A stretch of 64,000 nt of DNA from positions 12,191,254 to 12,255,253 of the forward strand of contig NC_081137.1 in NCBI RefSeq assembly GCF_958295425.1, read 5' to 3'. Position 1 is the stretch's first letter. Each line of letters opens with the position of its first letter. Position numbers and translations under genes: made by a program. This DNA comes from Solea solea. Taxonomy: Eukaryota; Chordata; Actinopteri; Pleuronectiformes; Soleidae. The notes below the pieces were generated by a model that was given only the letters and a program-made list of their open reading frames with translations, had not been told where the DNA came from and did not search any database. Below, one piece after another: positions 1 to 14,084 of this stretch.

Positions 1-215
1 CCGAGTCATAACGTGAGTAATGTCTCGAGGCAGCTTGAGCTAAATCATCTCCTTTAGTGACAGTGTTTGCTGAGCATTATTTCTCCTGGATACAATGAGA
101 CAACAGCAGTGATCAAATTATACCACCCCCATGTAAAGTACACTAGGTGAGATTAGTGTGAAAAAGTCTCAGTGATCAATGGTGAATCCAAATCAATACA
201 GATGATACCCACCCT

Positions 216-241
216 CCTCCTCCTCCTCCTCCTCCTCCTCT
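216..241. repeat. (CTC)n trinucleotide microsatellite
   Basis: Uninterrupted CTC repeats of about nine units. Confidence 0.9.
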
Positions 242-410
242 CTCAACAACATTTTTGAGCCAAACACAAATATATCAATTCTCAGATGGTTCAAGACGGC
301 ACAGAAGTAAATGTTTTACAGTAAACTGAGCCACCAAACAAACAGACATCCATTTACATTCCACTGAAACAGTGCTATGATGAAACTACAGTCATTTAAC
401 TTGTCACTTA

Positions 411-807
411 AGGCCCTGGTGTACACAGACCCAATGCGCACCATGCAAATTACGCAAATTGCATCATCGACGCACAGGCTGCAGGTGCAGCCCAGATTTT
501 TGCTTTGGGTGCGCGTGGACAGCGCATGACCAAACTGAACTTCCGCCCCACCTGTAGGTCATCTGAGCCTCGACCTGTGACCCTCGAACTGGCTGACACC
601 CCGACTCCCCTGCCTGATGGACCTTTCAGCTGTGAGCCTCTCGAACCAGACGTGTACGAGGGAGCTCTTATGTAGTCTCTTCTTATGCGTCCTATACCCT
701 GCATCCAGACTTGTATCGCCACCCGATGGTGAAGTGAGATACTACAGGACTCTGACCCGTGAGTACACCAAGGTCCGCGATATGTGCCGCACACTGCACC
801 AGGGCCT
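411..807. mobile_element. Harbinger-like MITE with perfect 11-bp TIRs and TTA target duplication
   Basis: The element starts AGGCCCTGGTG and ends CACCAGGGCCT, perfect 11-bp terminal inverted repeats. Both sides are flanked by TTA (408-410 and 808-810), the TWA target duplication of PIF/Harbinger transposons. It is 397 bp long, CpG-rich and has no transposase. A second, internally deleted copy in the opposite orientation lies near 31331. Open frames inside it are incidental. Confidence 0.65.
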
Positions 808-3660
808 TTAAACTGTGGCACATACTGTTTGTCCCCCAGGTGTGTGTGTATCAGTGGCCCAGCCTGGTAAATTTTGATTACGATATGCAATAACGTTCAA
901 TACTGTGATGATCATATGACTTGCAATAAATCCTTAAAGCTGCAGTGACTGTTGGCTGGTGTTTGTAAACAGAAAAAAAACATCATTATTTTGATGCTGC
1001 GTCCTTCAAATGAAAAGAGACACTATCAACCAAAACTAAAATAAACCAACAATTAAACAAAAACAATTATCTGTTCTCTTTGTTGCACTCAAAATTTGAC
1101 ACATCAATTTCCTCTTCCTATGACATATCAGTCATATTATACTATATATTATACTTTTTACCATAGTATAAAATGACCTTTTAGATGTAATAGATCCTAG
1201 CAGATTTTTTTTTTCCTCAACCTTTAAGTACTGTAAGCTTCTCAAGATGATATTTGATTATACATTCTGAACCTGTGGTCAAAGGAGACACAACAAAGAT
1301 TCACAGACCAAACTCTATCCTTTATTTCAAAGAGAGCAGTTATTTTGACGCATATTTACTATGAATTTGGGGAAGATATGCTGTTAAGTGTTGACAGTCT
1401 TCATCAGATATATTATAAAAAAAAATATTTATGATAATGATATAGGATGAATGCACATTTTAAGGATTTCTGTCCACATTTTGCAGATTTCCTCTTGTCA
1501 GTTTTGTCAGCAACCATGTTTTTTTGTGTCACGTCCAGCATTATCATTATGGTTATTTTCTTGCCATTATACTGCATAAAGGAGAGAACCATTCTTTGCA
1601 GAAATAATTTAGTGTGGAGAATATTTCTAGTGTGAACAGTGGAGGCGGTTGTATGTATTTTTTAGACTTGGCAGAGTAAAACTTGCAAAGATGCAGTACA
1701 TCACTCCGCATTAAGATTCATGGCTGGATAAAGTTATGAGACACAGTACTGCAAACAGTATACGAAATATAAAAACTGACCAGTGAGGAAAGATAAGCAT
1801 TTCCTCTTATTTATTTATAGAGCTATTTTTGCAAAACTCTCCATATGTTTCTCTGCTCTGCTTCCCTGAAATATGAGCATGCCTTAGTTTTGCCTTTGTT
1901 TTATTTAACATGTCGTGCAGTCGTCACTTTTACTGTTTTAATTAATTGAGCTATGCACTAATCTGTTAACTGGTATATGATTTTATGAAAATTCATGCAA
2001 ATTAATGCTTTTTTGTGACTGTCTGTTGAGGAGGACAGTTTCATTTGCGAGAGATTTTTTACTTTTTCAAGGTTTGAGTTTGAAATGTCCCTTGCCAAAA
2101 TTCAAACAGATGTCAGAAATTCTGAATAAAAGCGACAGCCCTACATCGGCTGCCACACACAAACAAAGTCTTACATGTTGCAGTGGTTGTGTGGTGGACT
2201 CTAACTGTGCCTCAACACATGCTGTGTAGCTACTGACGATAGTGTGAAGACACAATCCCACGTTGACTGTGTAGACACACTTATAGAGAAATAAAAGCCC
2301 AGTGAGTGATTACTGTACAGATATGGCAGTTGGAGAGAAGATAAGACAGCCAGCCAAGGACAAGCAAAGAAAGCTGGTGAGAAAAAATTATAGAAATCTT
2401 CAGAGGTGTGCTAATAAAAAATAAAAGGTTATTTTAATATTTATTATTTTATAGTATTTTTTTTATTTAGTTTTTATTATCATTATTAATATTGTTACTT
2501 GTTTCTTGTCAGTATTTAAAAAAAAATAAAACAATTTAAATCATGGATAAGTTGCCAGATATTTTCACTTGTTTTATCTTGCTGCCTCATTGCGTTTATT
2601 ATTATCACCTACTTAATTTAATTTTAGGTAGACCTGCTAACTCAAGTGTGCAAAGGACATGGTTATCTTTTCTGAGACGCAGTATCACCAGTAATGTTCA
2701 TTGAATACAAGGAATATGAATATTTCGGCACAAAGTCCAAGGAGACACTTCCGCAAGTGGCTGTGAAGCAAAACACAGGCAGACCCAGAGATGTGCTGCC
2801 AGGTTTGACATCACTGACTTATCAAGCACTTTTCATACAAATATGAATTGCTGCACAAGGTGTTTTACATGATAAAATTAACCCTGATCCCAACTCATAG
2901 ACAGAGACATGGAGCCAACAAAAAAATGTGCTAAAAGAGACAACGAGACAAAACTGTCTGGAAACACAGAGGTTGGACAAATGAAACTAAAATAAAGGAA
3001 TAATAATGAAAGCAATAAGACATAACAGATAAAGGTAATGTCACTGAAATAAGAGTAAAAACAGATGAATGAAAAACAGTATAAACTACTGGACTGTTCA
3101 TTTGTTCCGCCATTGTCACGCAGCAGCTTCATCAGTCATGAATTATACCTGACATATGAGATGAGACAAGGTTCACCATCTATAGACCATCATGTGGCTC
3201 AGTTTGTTTACACCACCATGGTGGCAGGAAATGCTTCTGTAAACGTGAACAGTGCCAGTTTCAAGGTGTCAGAGTTCACTGCCCACTTTAATATCATAAT
3301 AACGTAAAATAATATAATATAATACATGGCAGAGATTGAAACACTGATATATATAAGCCTTACAATAACCCGCAGTAACCTGACATTTTCAACCTTATGA
3401 TATACTTTCCCCTTTCCTACTCTGGATAATGCATACTGTATATATCACATTAAAGGTATGTTAAATATTAGATTATGTACCTGATATGAACTGATCACTA
3501 CACAAGTAACTGTTGCCTGTTGGTTCAAAGATCCACCTGTGACGCCAAAAGCATTCGACTAACAAAACACAGTTTGACTTTTATTTTGAAGCAGCCACAG
3601 GAAGTGCAATGTGCCAGTGAGTTAACTTGTTAATGCTAAAATAATGTCTACTTATGTTTG

Positions 3661-3691
<31 letters not shown>

Positions 3692-5160
3692 CAATTAGTG
3701 ATAGTGAACTTGACCTCTGCATTTATCACAGTGAACAGATAAGTGTGCCTTGCTCACGGGTTACCCCAGCCCTTGACCTGTCTCCGGATTTAAACCGCTG
3801 AACCTCCAGTTATGAGGGCAATTCCTTTCCACTTGGCTGCATCTGTTGTGTGGCCCCTCACTCAGTATATCCAAGTCAGTTATGGCCCTGTAGAAAATAA
3901 ATGAATAAAATACCTCACACTTAAAGATAAATATAAGATTGTGTTGTAAGTTTAAAGACAAAATAAAACAACAAAACTTAACTGAAGAGACTGGAGTGAC
4001 TCTATTATTATAAAACCTTAGAAAGTACAACGACGACTCTTTGACTCATTAACATGACTTGGGTGCAGGATTACTGCAAAGTAGTGATTAATTATGCATC
4101 CAAATCACTGACTGACTGTTCGGTTAATGCTGCGCAGATGGAAATGGAGCTTAGAGCCATTTTCTTTGGCTTAAAGATTTCCTTCCATATGTGTGTTCAA
4201 GTCTAGGATACACCTGTGAGAAAGAGAAGCCACTAATAATTGAGCCTGTCTTACAAAACTAAACACTGCAGTAGACTTGTGAGGATAAGAATTCAGCTTT
4301 ATGTGAATAACATAGCCATCATCCATAGACCTGGACGGCTATCGCTGCAGCAAGTTACAAAATCGTTGGTCTGTGTCAGCTTTGTGTTTCTTTCATTAAC
4401 AAACGGAAAGTCAACAGTCTATTGCCACAGCAGCTTATTGTGCAGGGCCTCATTTACGGTACAGAAAGCAGGACATATTGGCATTTCTGATCAATAATTC
4501 CACAATAACCTTTCAGCATAATGTTAATCAAGTGATCTAGGAGAGAGAGCGACTTCAGCTTTTCTTTCGGGTTCAGTTTACAGCCTCACAATTAAATATG
4601 CAGCATCACAGGAGGCTTTGACTTATTACAGGACAGTTCAGAAAGAGAGAGAGAGAGAGAGAGAGTGGGAGCTACTTTGTTCCACGACAATAACTCTACA
4701 TACAAGGTCATTCAGTGGAATGTCTGCTACTCCAGCCCTGGCAAATATTCTTCAAAGAAACTTCAACAAAATTAAAGCATCAAAAAGCGAGACAATAAAT
4801 GCAATAATGTTTGTATCATCAAAGAGTTTTAATAAACTGCTGATGAAACTCAACAATTACTGTAGCAATCCTGCCTACAGAATCAGACTGAGATGGAATA
4901 GTATTAACTTTACATCATCATTTTGAAATGTATTAACTGTAGATTATGCTTTTTTGACTTGGTGAAGCCAAAATTATTGGAGACATATCAAACAAACTCA
5001 TAACAAGCACTTGCCTTGCATTCTTCTTCAGTGATAATAGAAAGGTGACGCACTATAAAGAAAAAGGAACAAGTTCTTAAAGATCCAATAATATTCTTCC
5101 TGAAAAGTTGCTGTACGTACAGTTAGTGCTTACGCACAAATATATTCAGATTTATAAAAA
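808..5160. other. Gene-free AT-rich stretch with two microsatellites
   Basis: No supported coding sequence. It holds a (CA)n tract at 3663-3691 and a (GA)n tract at about 4643-4665. The remainder is AT-rich unique-looking sequence with scattered short open frames that have no recognisable protein features. Confidence 0.6.
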
Positions 5161-5409
5161 CAGAACACAGTGATGTTCTACTCCACAACAGAGAACACAC
5201 TGAGGTTTTTCTCCACAACAGAGAACACACTGATGTTCTGCTCCACAATAGAAGACACTGAAGTTCTGCTCTACAACAGAACACACTGATGTTCTACTCC
5301 ACAACAGAGAACACACTGAGGTTTTGCTCCACAACAGAGAACACACTGATGTTCTGCTCTACAACAGAACACGCTGAAGTTCTGCTCCACAACAGAGAAC
5401 ACATTGATC
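5161..5409. repeat. Minisatellite of 28/30-bp units with a 116-bp higher-order period
   Basis: Eight units plus a partial one, each like GAACACACTGATGTTCTGCT followed by CCACAACA. Unit types alternate by the triplet after CTG/GTG/TTG (GAT-like, GAG-like, GAT-like, AAG-like) and by length (30, 30, 30, 28, then 28, 30, 30, 28). The AAG-type units at 5251 and 5367, the GAG-type at 5191 and 5307, and the third type at 5221 and 5337 are all spaced 116 bases. The block of four was therefore duplicated as a whole. Confidence 0.85.
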
Positions 5410-5454
5410 ACTCTGATCTTCTCAGTTAAAATACACAAATCTTGATCTGTAAAG

Positions 5455-5661
<207 letters not shown>

Positions 5662-8600
5662 TTTGGGTGCGTGTATGCAGGTTAGGGTTATCAGTCAAAC
5701 TGATAGTTGTTTATTTATTTAAAAATACATCTTGTGTGCAAACACAATCTTGTTATGGGCAGTAATAATTACAGTGTGAGTGTTTGTGACTGCAGTAGCC
5801 AGGCCCCCACAGTCTCAGAGCACAGAATAAAGTTGTGATATTTTAGTTACTAAAATGTGATAAGGATAATAGGATTTGCATCACCAACAATTTAGAGAAT
5901 CCAATAACCATTTAAAATTGTGTGTTAAATAAACATTTCCTATTGCTTGGCAAGTGGCAGTCATAAGTATTTAACAGCTCCAACTTGACAGATCAAAAAC
6001 ACCACTATGCTGGACATTCAAACCACAATGAAAGTTTAACCCAAACCAAGCCAGTATGTGTCCACTGACCCTGCACTTACAGTCAAACCACACAAACCAC
6101 GGCATAAATAAAGACAAAAAAAGGCCAGAGCATCAGAGCAATATTATGTCTGTCAATCACACAGCATGGTGTTCAGTCCAGACTGGGTTTAATAAAGTCC
6201 AACGACTTGTTTACTGAATGGGATGCGACTCCAGTGGAGGGTCTGTTATGGATTACCAGGCTTTGTTCCAAGAGTATATTCAGTGAGAGACTTTACTGGA
6301 TAAATCATTTTGCTGTAAATCTGCTTTGGGGAAAAAAACCAGTAGCCATAGATGATAAGTTGTGTTTATTTTACAATACTTTTTCTTGCATGCATTATTA
6401 TATATTATAATATATATTATATATTAAGTTCTTAGGTAAGCATATTTACAAATTTAAGATAAATTATTTTGGTATCACACTACAGACGCTCATATTTTTT
6501 TAATTTGTAAAATGATGACCTGGAGCTTTTTTTTTAATCAAATTCCACATCTCAACCCTTACGCGCTACTACCTGCTAAGTATAGCCTTACAACATTTTC
6601 TGCTTGTTTCATTTGACTGATGTTACTAATTTACCAGAGTTAAGATGCAGTTTGGTTTGGAAAGTGGAAAGCTTTCTTATTAAAGTTTGCTCCAGAGTCC
6701 TTACAGTTAGGTTAAAATATGTGCCAGTCACTGAAAGAACAAAACTTACATAATTACCCCAAGTCAGTATAGCCTATGCAATATTAATGATACTATTGCT
6801 GGCTCTCACTTGGACTCCTGGAGAACTGCACTGTTGGAGGTAAAAAAAAAAAATTGTATAAGGTGTAGAAAAAGGTCAGTTTAAAATGAAACTATCAACG
6901 ATAGCTGGTTCAGGGTTCAGGGCTTTCCTGTGAATCACTTCTGCAGTTACCCTGACACTTATAAAGTGCTTTATGCCATTGGAAATACCAATATTGAATA
7001 AATGAACACACTACAAGAGGACTTTTGATATTCATGCATGACCTACGGAAGCAACTTATATAATGAAATCCCATGCAGATTTATATAATTTAAATATATT
7101 ATTTTACGCAATTCATCCTAAGATCAATGGCTTTATTACATTTCACAAATTGTATGTATTTTCCTTCAGACCTGGATATCAATTAATAAAGTGCCATTAC
7201 TGAAGCCTGCACTTTGTAAAATATACTTTGTTAGTTCTGACCTTGTCGCTGTCATCAGCAGATCCAACAGCACTGCAGAATCGTCTTCATAAAACTCTTA
7301 TCAAACTCAAACTTAATCAGTTAGGAAGTGAACGTTGTTACTGCCACTTTTTTTATTGGGACTTAAGAGTAATGGTCCCAGGACAGTTTAGTGTGACTGA
7401 TAAATCTAATGCATTTCTAAGTGTTCTATGGTGTTTTAACTGCCTGTTATCAAGTCAGTGTGATGACAGCGCATAGTGTTCCACCAGCCAACTTGTGTTA
7501 GCTCTTAATTAACAGCTATAGCACAAGCCAGTGTGTTATAAAGTCAATCACAGTTTGCTCACAGGTTTGTGATTGCGGAATAAAATATACTATATATAGA
7601 TTAATCTCTAAGTAAGACAGAATGTCTAGAAATGTGCATTATTTTTTTTCTTTTAAAATTAGCTGTTCATTGAAATAACATATTTAGTGACAAGATCGTT
7701 TTAGGTTCTTGAGACATGAGGAAAAAATGCTATGAAATTTGAAAAGTTAATGATGCACTCATATATAAGGTATAAACAAGGGTACATATGTTAGCCGTAC
7801 TTAGTCACATATTCCTTGAACAATTGCGTGGTATTTTTCTGTTTTCTTTTTGTCAGCACTGCTGCATTAGCAGTTTGTATTTAATGGCACATTTTGGTAG
7901 TTAAGGAAATAATGAAACATTCACAGAGTGTAGTAAAAAGTAAGGGTGTTGAGGTCAGGGAGGCGGTTGGATCGAAAGTAATTTGTCCTCAAAACTGACA
8001 CCCTCAGTTTATGTACCTCTTGCTCTACTTGTCTGGGTTTAAGTTTTAGTAAAGGAAATGCATGCTCCTTCTCAATTACCATTCCTGGGAGCACTGCAGT
8101 CAGTAAATGTGACCATGTAGACTTCCATCAGCTTCAACAATAGTTTCTGACAATGCAACAAACACACAAAAAAAACATTACAAAAGATGAAGGGGGATGG
8201 GTTGAAAGAATCATTTCATATCAATTGCTCTATATCTACTATTTGAAAACATGTTCAGATAAAATGCAGACGTATCAAGTAATTTACAACTGACAACAGT
8301 ACATAATGTGCAAATGTACAAATATACCGACTACAAAAGGTCCTGGATATATTTATTTACAACTTGCACTCAAGCAATTCCTTTTTGGCAAATAAAAATT
8401 AGCAAATGAATAAAATTTGTCATATGAGCTCTGTGCCATTGTTCTCAATGTCTGTGTTTGTTACGGTTGTTGTGACTTTTTGATAACTCATTGTAAGTAG
8501 CTAACTAAGTTGCAAAGCTAGCAGGCTAACGCATATTATTTATATTTTTACAATGATTTTCCATTACCATTTCTATTGAGAAGTACTAATAATTACAAAC

Positions 8601-9996
8601 AACAATGGTAAGATTTGTATAATGCGACCAGTGATAAGGTGACAGTGAAAATGCAGCTTTTCGTTCATAGTTGATAGTCGAGAACTAATAAGGTAGTGAA
8701 TGTGTGTAAATGTGTCTCCGTTTCCAAAGATCAAGACCGTTTCAGTCTCTTCTTGTCCAGACTAAAATGCAGCCATGCAGTTTTCAAACAAACCCAGTTT
8801 CCTTTTGAAAACATGGGTAATGTTAATGACAGGATTTATGGATGTGGATGTGGCCTAAAAATACAAAGATTGTATGAATCTTAGGTTTTCAAAGTGGGAG
8901 GGTTGTTGTCCCCCAGGCAGCTACTAACATTTTCTAGAGTCTCGGTGAATGGATTTAAAAAATGATGCTAATTACAGTATAACAAATGATATGCGTAATG
9001 TTATGTAACACATTACACATATTACACATATTCTATGGAGATTTGTAGTTTTTTCCACTTAACCAGATTCACAAACTAATTAAAGCCTAAGGACAGACTC
9101 TTTTTTTGTATCTCATGTTTGAAGTCATGTCAAACAGCAATATTAGATCCTCCGAGCATGATTGCATATGTATGCATAAGAAGTACTATTTTTTTGTCCA
9201 CGCATTTTGTCTCAGTAGAGCCCCACAATGTCAGACTTTGAAAAAACCCCTGAAGTAGATTCTCACTTCAGTTCAAAGATAATCAACGAAGACAAGTGTT
9301 TGAGGAGCAAACAAGAAACATGTCAGAATGAAATGAACTGTGGTGTGTTGATTAAATCATTGGTTCATGTTTACTAGATATGCCTCCAAGAAGGTTCTGA
9401 TGAAAGAAATGAGCACGCTGGTCAAACAAGAAGAAGATTTTCTAAACAGTAATTCAGATGCTATCAGCTTCTATCAGTGTTCCTTGCCACGAGATGTGGA
9501 AAAGAAAAAAAGCATCACTTGGGTAGAAGCAGAAGGACATTTGAAGGAAGGTAAAGGACAAGTTTCTCAGTCTTAATGTGAATAAACAGGTTTCCATCAG
9601 CGTGTCATTGTGCACACTTTTGTTTGAGAAAACCACAACATTCCTCCACCAAAAAGAAAATACCACAACAATAATACATGGACAGCAGCAACAGCAAGCA
9701 CTTGTTAATCACACACTTATTGATTTTGGTTTTGTGCTCTTTATTCACCAAGTGGCTCTTTCTTATTCGGCTTCTGCGGTGACCTGGACGTTTGTGCCAC
9801 CTGTTGTTTGCAAACTCACAATATAAATCTTATTTGAGATTGAGTATGAGCCTGAAAAGGGTGTAGTCACCTCCCACTTTCAAGAGGCGGGACCAACAGA
9901 CGTAGATGAAAATGCCTCCGTATGCAAGTCACTTAAAATGGAAGCAACAGCCAAATGTAAAGACAGCTGCTCTTCGGTGGCCACCCGCCATCTTGA

Positions 9997-9998
<2 letters not shown>
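5662..9998. other. Gene-free AT-rich stretch
   Basis: No gene, RNA gene or clear transposon was recognised. Short open frames (for example near 7228 and 9367) lack homology I recognise and start/stop at random. A small AT-only block lies at 6400-6426. Confidence 0.55.
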
Positions 9999-10050
<52 letters not shown>

Positions 10051-10074
10051 ATATATACACACACATATATACAT
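9999..10074. repeat. (TA)n microsatellite 5' of the LINE fragment
   Basis: TA repeats broken by one TTTA and ending in CACACACATATATACAT, directly against the retrotransposon fragment. Confidence 0.9.
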
Positions 10075-10644
10075 ATTGTGGAACACTTCCAATACCTGGG
10101 GAGCATAATCTCAGCGGCTGGATCTCTGGACATAGAAATTACAACCAGGATCCAAAAAGCAAGCCAGGCACTAGGGAGACTCAGGGTAAAGTTCTTGCAA
10201 CAAAAAGGCATCAAGGTGACCACCAAGATCAAGATCTACAAAGCAGTAGTACTGCATCCCCAGGCAACTAATGTATGGAGAATTGAAGATGGGCTCACGG
10301 AAAAGAGGCAAACTGAGGTATAAGGACATGCCTATAAACAACATCAAATGGTGCAGCATCCAGCCACGCCAAATGGAGTCAGCGGCTGCTGATAGAACAG
10401 CCTGGAGGGCACTCATATCCTGAGCGGCCACAGCCTTCGAGACAGATAGGAGAGGGCGCCTTTAGGACGCAAGAGCCAGACGGCACAGGACGGCGTCTAC
10501 AGTGGTCATGACATCAGCCCACCGATGTTCATCATGTGGACGTCCGTGTGCGTCGGCATTCGGTCTGAGAAGCCATATGAGGTCTCACCACCCGTGATGC
10601 TTTGAGTATGCAGAGTCATCTTTCGGCAACGAAGGACTACCAAG

Positions 10645-10645
<1 letters not shown>
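10075..10645 (+). pseudogene. Decayed 3' end of a non-LTR retrotransposon (LINE)
   Basis: The start reads FQYLGSIISAAGSLDIEI, then ALGRLRVKF and KIKIYKAVVL, the conserved thumb region of a LINE reverse transcriptase (compare FKYLGS..., KLKVYRAVVL). A deletion follows where a YGCETW block is expected. In another frame it continues RYKDMPINNIKWCSI, MESAAADRTAWRAL and [20 protein letters not shown], a C-terminal CCHH finger typical of this LINE type. Frame change, internal deletion and in-frame stops (after ALIS and after GRL) show that it is dead. The 3' part runs into (TA)n at 10646, possibly the element's tail. Confidence 0.75.
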
Positions 10646-10792
<147 letters not shown>

Positions 10793-10799
10793 ACGAGTG

Positions 10800-10975
10800 A
10801 CTAGTGACTTTACACCAGTGTCCGGACGTCTCTGACTGTGACGGCACTCTGACCAATCATCGCATAGTACCAGTAGTACTAGTAAAAATAATACCTGGCA
10901 CCAGGTACTATGCTAGTGGAAACGCTTCTTAAGCCATGCCGTGGCATGGCGAGCCGGTGGAAATAAGCCATTAGT
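10800..10975. mobile_element. Palindromic MITE-like fragment
   Basis: Contains nested inverted repeats TACCTGGCACCAGGTA (16 bp) and GCCATGCCGTGGCATGGC (8-bp arms), with ACCAATCA and GTGGAAACGC. The layout resembles a common teleost MITE built on AGTACCAGGTACT-type palindromes. Confidence 0.45.
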
Positions 10976-10984
10976 GTGCTGAGC

Positions 10985-11600
10985 TGTGACCTTAAAGGTC
11001 AGAGTTAGTTTTGTCATGGGGTCAGTTCCTGTCCTTTATTTTGTTGAAGTACTTGGTTTCCTGTGTCGTGAGTTCTGCTTTTTTTTCAGGAGGCTGGCTG
11101 GTCCATGGGGCGGAGCTTCTGAGCTACTCACCTGCAACTCATCTCCTCGTTTCCTTCAGCTATATATACACATTGGTTTCTGAATCCATTTATTCTTTTA
11201 TTCTACTCTTTATTAATTCTATCTATTCCGTGTGGTAATGACCCTATTTCCGTGATTTTCAGAGACTTTTGTTTTGTGCGTTTTTGTTCCTTTGACCATA
11301 TTTCTAATTGCCCGTTTTTTCCCTCTTTTTCACTTCCCCAGAGTTGTGTTTTTGTAAATGAAGTATTTTCTCCTTTTTTTCCCCCAAAACTTTCTGGATT
11401 TCTGTTATTTTGGGTTCAGTCAGTTTATCGTTTACATGTCATCATTTATAATACATTTATCATCAGTTTTTGCTCATTACCAACCAGGGAATTATCCTTT
11501 TTTAATGCCTCAACCTTTTTTTTTTAACACCAAGTGTCTCCATAAAATGTATTTTTTGGATATTTTAACAGAAGCCGAGCTGATGTTATTTATTTACAAC
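10985..11600 (+). mobile_element. Possible degenerate solo LTR (Gypsy-like)
   Basis: GGTTTCCTGTGTCGTGAG, then CTCACCTGCAACTCATCTCC and CAGCTATATATACACATTGG. This order resembles the U3 and TATA region of Gypsy LTRs in fish, and the following sequence is very T-rich. No matching partner LTR, gag or pol sequence is visible, and the ends are unclear. Confidence 0.35.
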
Positions 11601-14080
11601 ATTAAAATACGTATTATTAGGTTCCTTAGTTGAAGTAATAATGACAAGTTTCTCAGTTGGCAAGTTTTTCACTAAAACAATGTTTTTCACAGTGGTTGAC
11701 AATACGATTTGTAATAAACAATTATTGAATGATGCACATACAGAACATTTCTCATGGCTTCCACAACAACTTTGCCAAAATGCCCTCACCGTCACCACCA
11801 AACTGACAGCACTAACTCTGAGAGGAGTTGACGTTTGATGGACTCTGTCTGACTGATGAATCCGGCTCTCCAATTCCATAACGTCAAAGGTTTGCAGGGT
11901 TTTTTCTCTTGGTGTGTGAAGAGTTTATGTTGAGGTTTGCTGCTTTTTTTTTTTTTTCCTTTCCACAGGATGAGACCATCACTATATGAGACAAGCATGC
12001 ACACTCAAGTTTTAGTAAACCTATTCCCATGAAGACCGTGAACAACATCTAGTGAGCTGCTTGTGAAATATGCTGGATGTCACAGAGTAGCTGTACATAT
12101 GCAAAAAAAGAATTACTGTCATGATGAATCTGGATCTTTTTCCCCACTTACAGTTACATGTTTTAGAGCTATACTGAACAAAAAGCTTCCTTCTTAATAG
12201 CAATGCATCCACCATATTTCAGCATACCTGTCATGGTGTTCTAGTGGGAGTAGCAACACACAATGCGTTATATTTTGACAAAAACCTGACAACTCAGTTC
12301 CTGTCCAAAACGGCACGCCATCGCATTTTCATCACATTTTTGCAAATGTGCAAATGCCATTCACAAGCTTTTAAGTCTGTACTAATGTAAAGCAACTCTT
12401 AGCAGCAAATCGTGATTAGGAATCACTTTTTGAAATGCTAATGCAACAGTATTTGCACTTAAATTTGCAGGAGTTGCAGTTTAGTTGTCTTCTCTGTTTC
12501 ATACAGACTGTGTCTGAAGGGTTTGAGCTGCCACTTTAACATATGTTAACAATTATGAAATACAAAGGCAGAGTAAGTCTGTGACCGTCAGAATTATTGT
12601 CACCACCTCTCAGCAGCTACACCTACATTTATTTATTTCACTTCCTGACTATGTTACTTATCTCTTTCCTGTGTTTTTTTTTCCGTTGCATTATGATATA
12701 AGAGCGTTTAAAGACTGTGTGTGTACGTGGATGCGTATGGAGTTAGTCGTCAAGTGAGAGTGCGTGAGCGGTGCAGTTGAGTGTGTGCGAGTAAAGGCAC
12801 TCATGGAATGTTTGGAGCCAGTGGAAGCAATAAATGGCCACTCCCCTCCAATCAAGCCGTGTCCGTGTGTCTCATCCACCTCCAGTAAAAGTGAGGCTGT
12901 TGGCCTGAAGTGTCTTGCAGTGTTACAAACAATAAAGAAAAACAATAGTGGCCAATTGCTGCAATGCCTCTGCCTGTCTTGTGTTAGTTGTGTAAAGTTA
13001 AATTAGTATTAGAAATTGTGCAAAAATGGCTATATTTAATCATTTAAGGGACACTTTTACTGAAAATGCATCTACACAGTGTGGTTTTCTCCTGATGATT
13101 AATGAACAGAACAACTGTTCTGGGTAAATCTGCACTCCAAGAAAACAAACAACCACAAACTATTGGACAATAAGAGCTCAGTGTAATGTGGAGTCCACAA
13201 TGTGTGGGGTTTTAAGAGTGGCTTTGGTGTGAGTTCAATCTCCCTCAGAAGTGTAATACTTCTGCAAACACACTTGATAGTTTGGTTTGGTTCACGAACC
13301 AAATACCCGCCGACGATGCATTCAAGGACAGTTGTATATTTCATTACTTCTGCAAACACACATGAAGCTCAAAAAGGATACACTCTTAATTATAGTAGGT
13401 AGTCATTATGTCACTGGGGAATTATGTTTGGATCAATCATTTATGAAACTTTGTTCAGTTTTGGGTCATTTTATTAATGTGATGAATATTGTTCTTGCAA
13501 ATGTTGTTTGTTTATCTCCCTTTAAAAATCCTGTGTCAAACCTTGGTGCCATTATGACTAGTGGTTCACGGAAACCTCCAGTATAATCTAATGATGTTCT
13601 ATTAGAATGTATGAGGTTGTCCTTCAAAGCAAAACATTGCGTAAGTGTCCACTCTAAAGCAATATTCTATCCTCAATGAGAGAAAAAAATAATAATCTGC
13701 ATATTTGCACATAGCGTTTTAATCAGTGAACACCAGTATAAAATATAGGATTATGGCAGAAGGAATGAAGTATTTCAGTTGGGAATAGTTATATAGAATA
13801 TCCAGTGTTACAGTATCTCAGGAGGAAAGGAGAAGTGATTTCCCAGGAGTTCTGTTTTCTGGGATTATGTTGTGAATTTTAAAACATTATTAGTAACTGA
13901 ATTGATTTTTTCAAACGTTTCCTGAGAAACTCGGTCTCAGCTCATCCGTACTGCTTGCATAAAGCTAATATGAGCATTCTCAAAACATCCTTAGCAATTT
14001 AATAATACATAATTGTTTTAAGTTCCTAAACATTTTGTTAACCTGTGTTTAAATCCGTGTGGAAAACAGATACAACGTTT
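11600..14080. other. Gene-free stretch
   Basis: No supported gene. Short open frames (11641, 12764, 13202) have no recognisable protein features. Some unusually T-rich runs are present (11941-11960). Confidence 0.5.
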
Positions 14081-14084
14081 ACTC

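Noticed and set aside
450..890. 146-codon open frame on the minus strand
   Set aside because: It lies almost wholly inside a MITE, has no recognisable domain and contains the element's terminal repeat.
5161..5409. Regular repeats resembling a CRISPR array
   Set aside because: Units are contiguous tandem copies with no unique spacers, in a vertebrate-type genome; it is a minisatellite.
11252..11633. Two overlapping Phe-rich open frames
   Set aside because: Produced by very T-rich DNA within a possible degenerate LTR; no domain or splice context.
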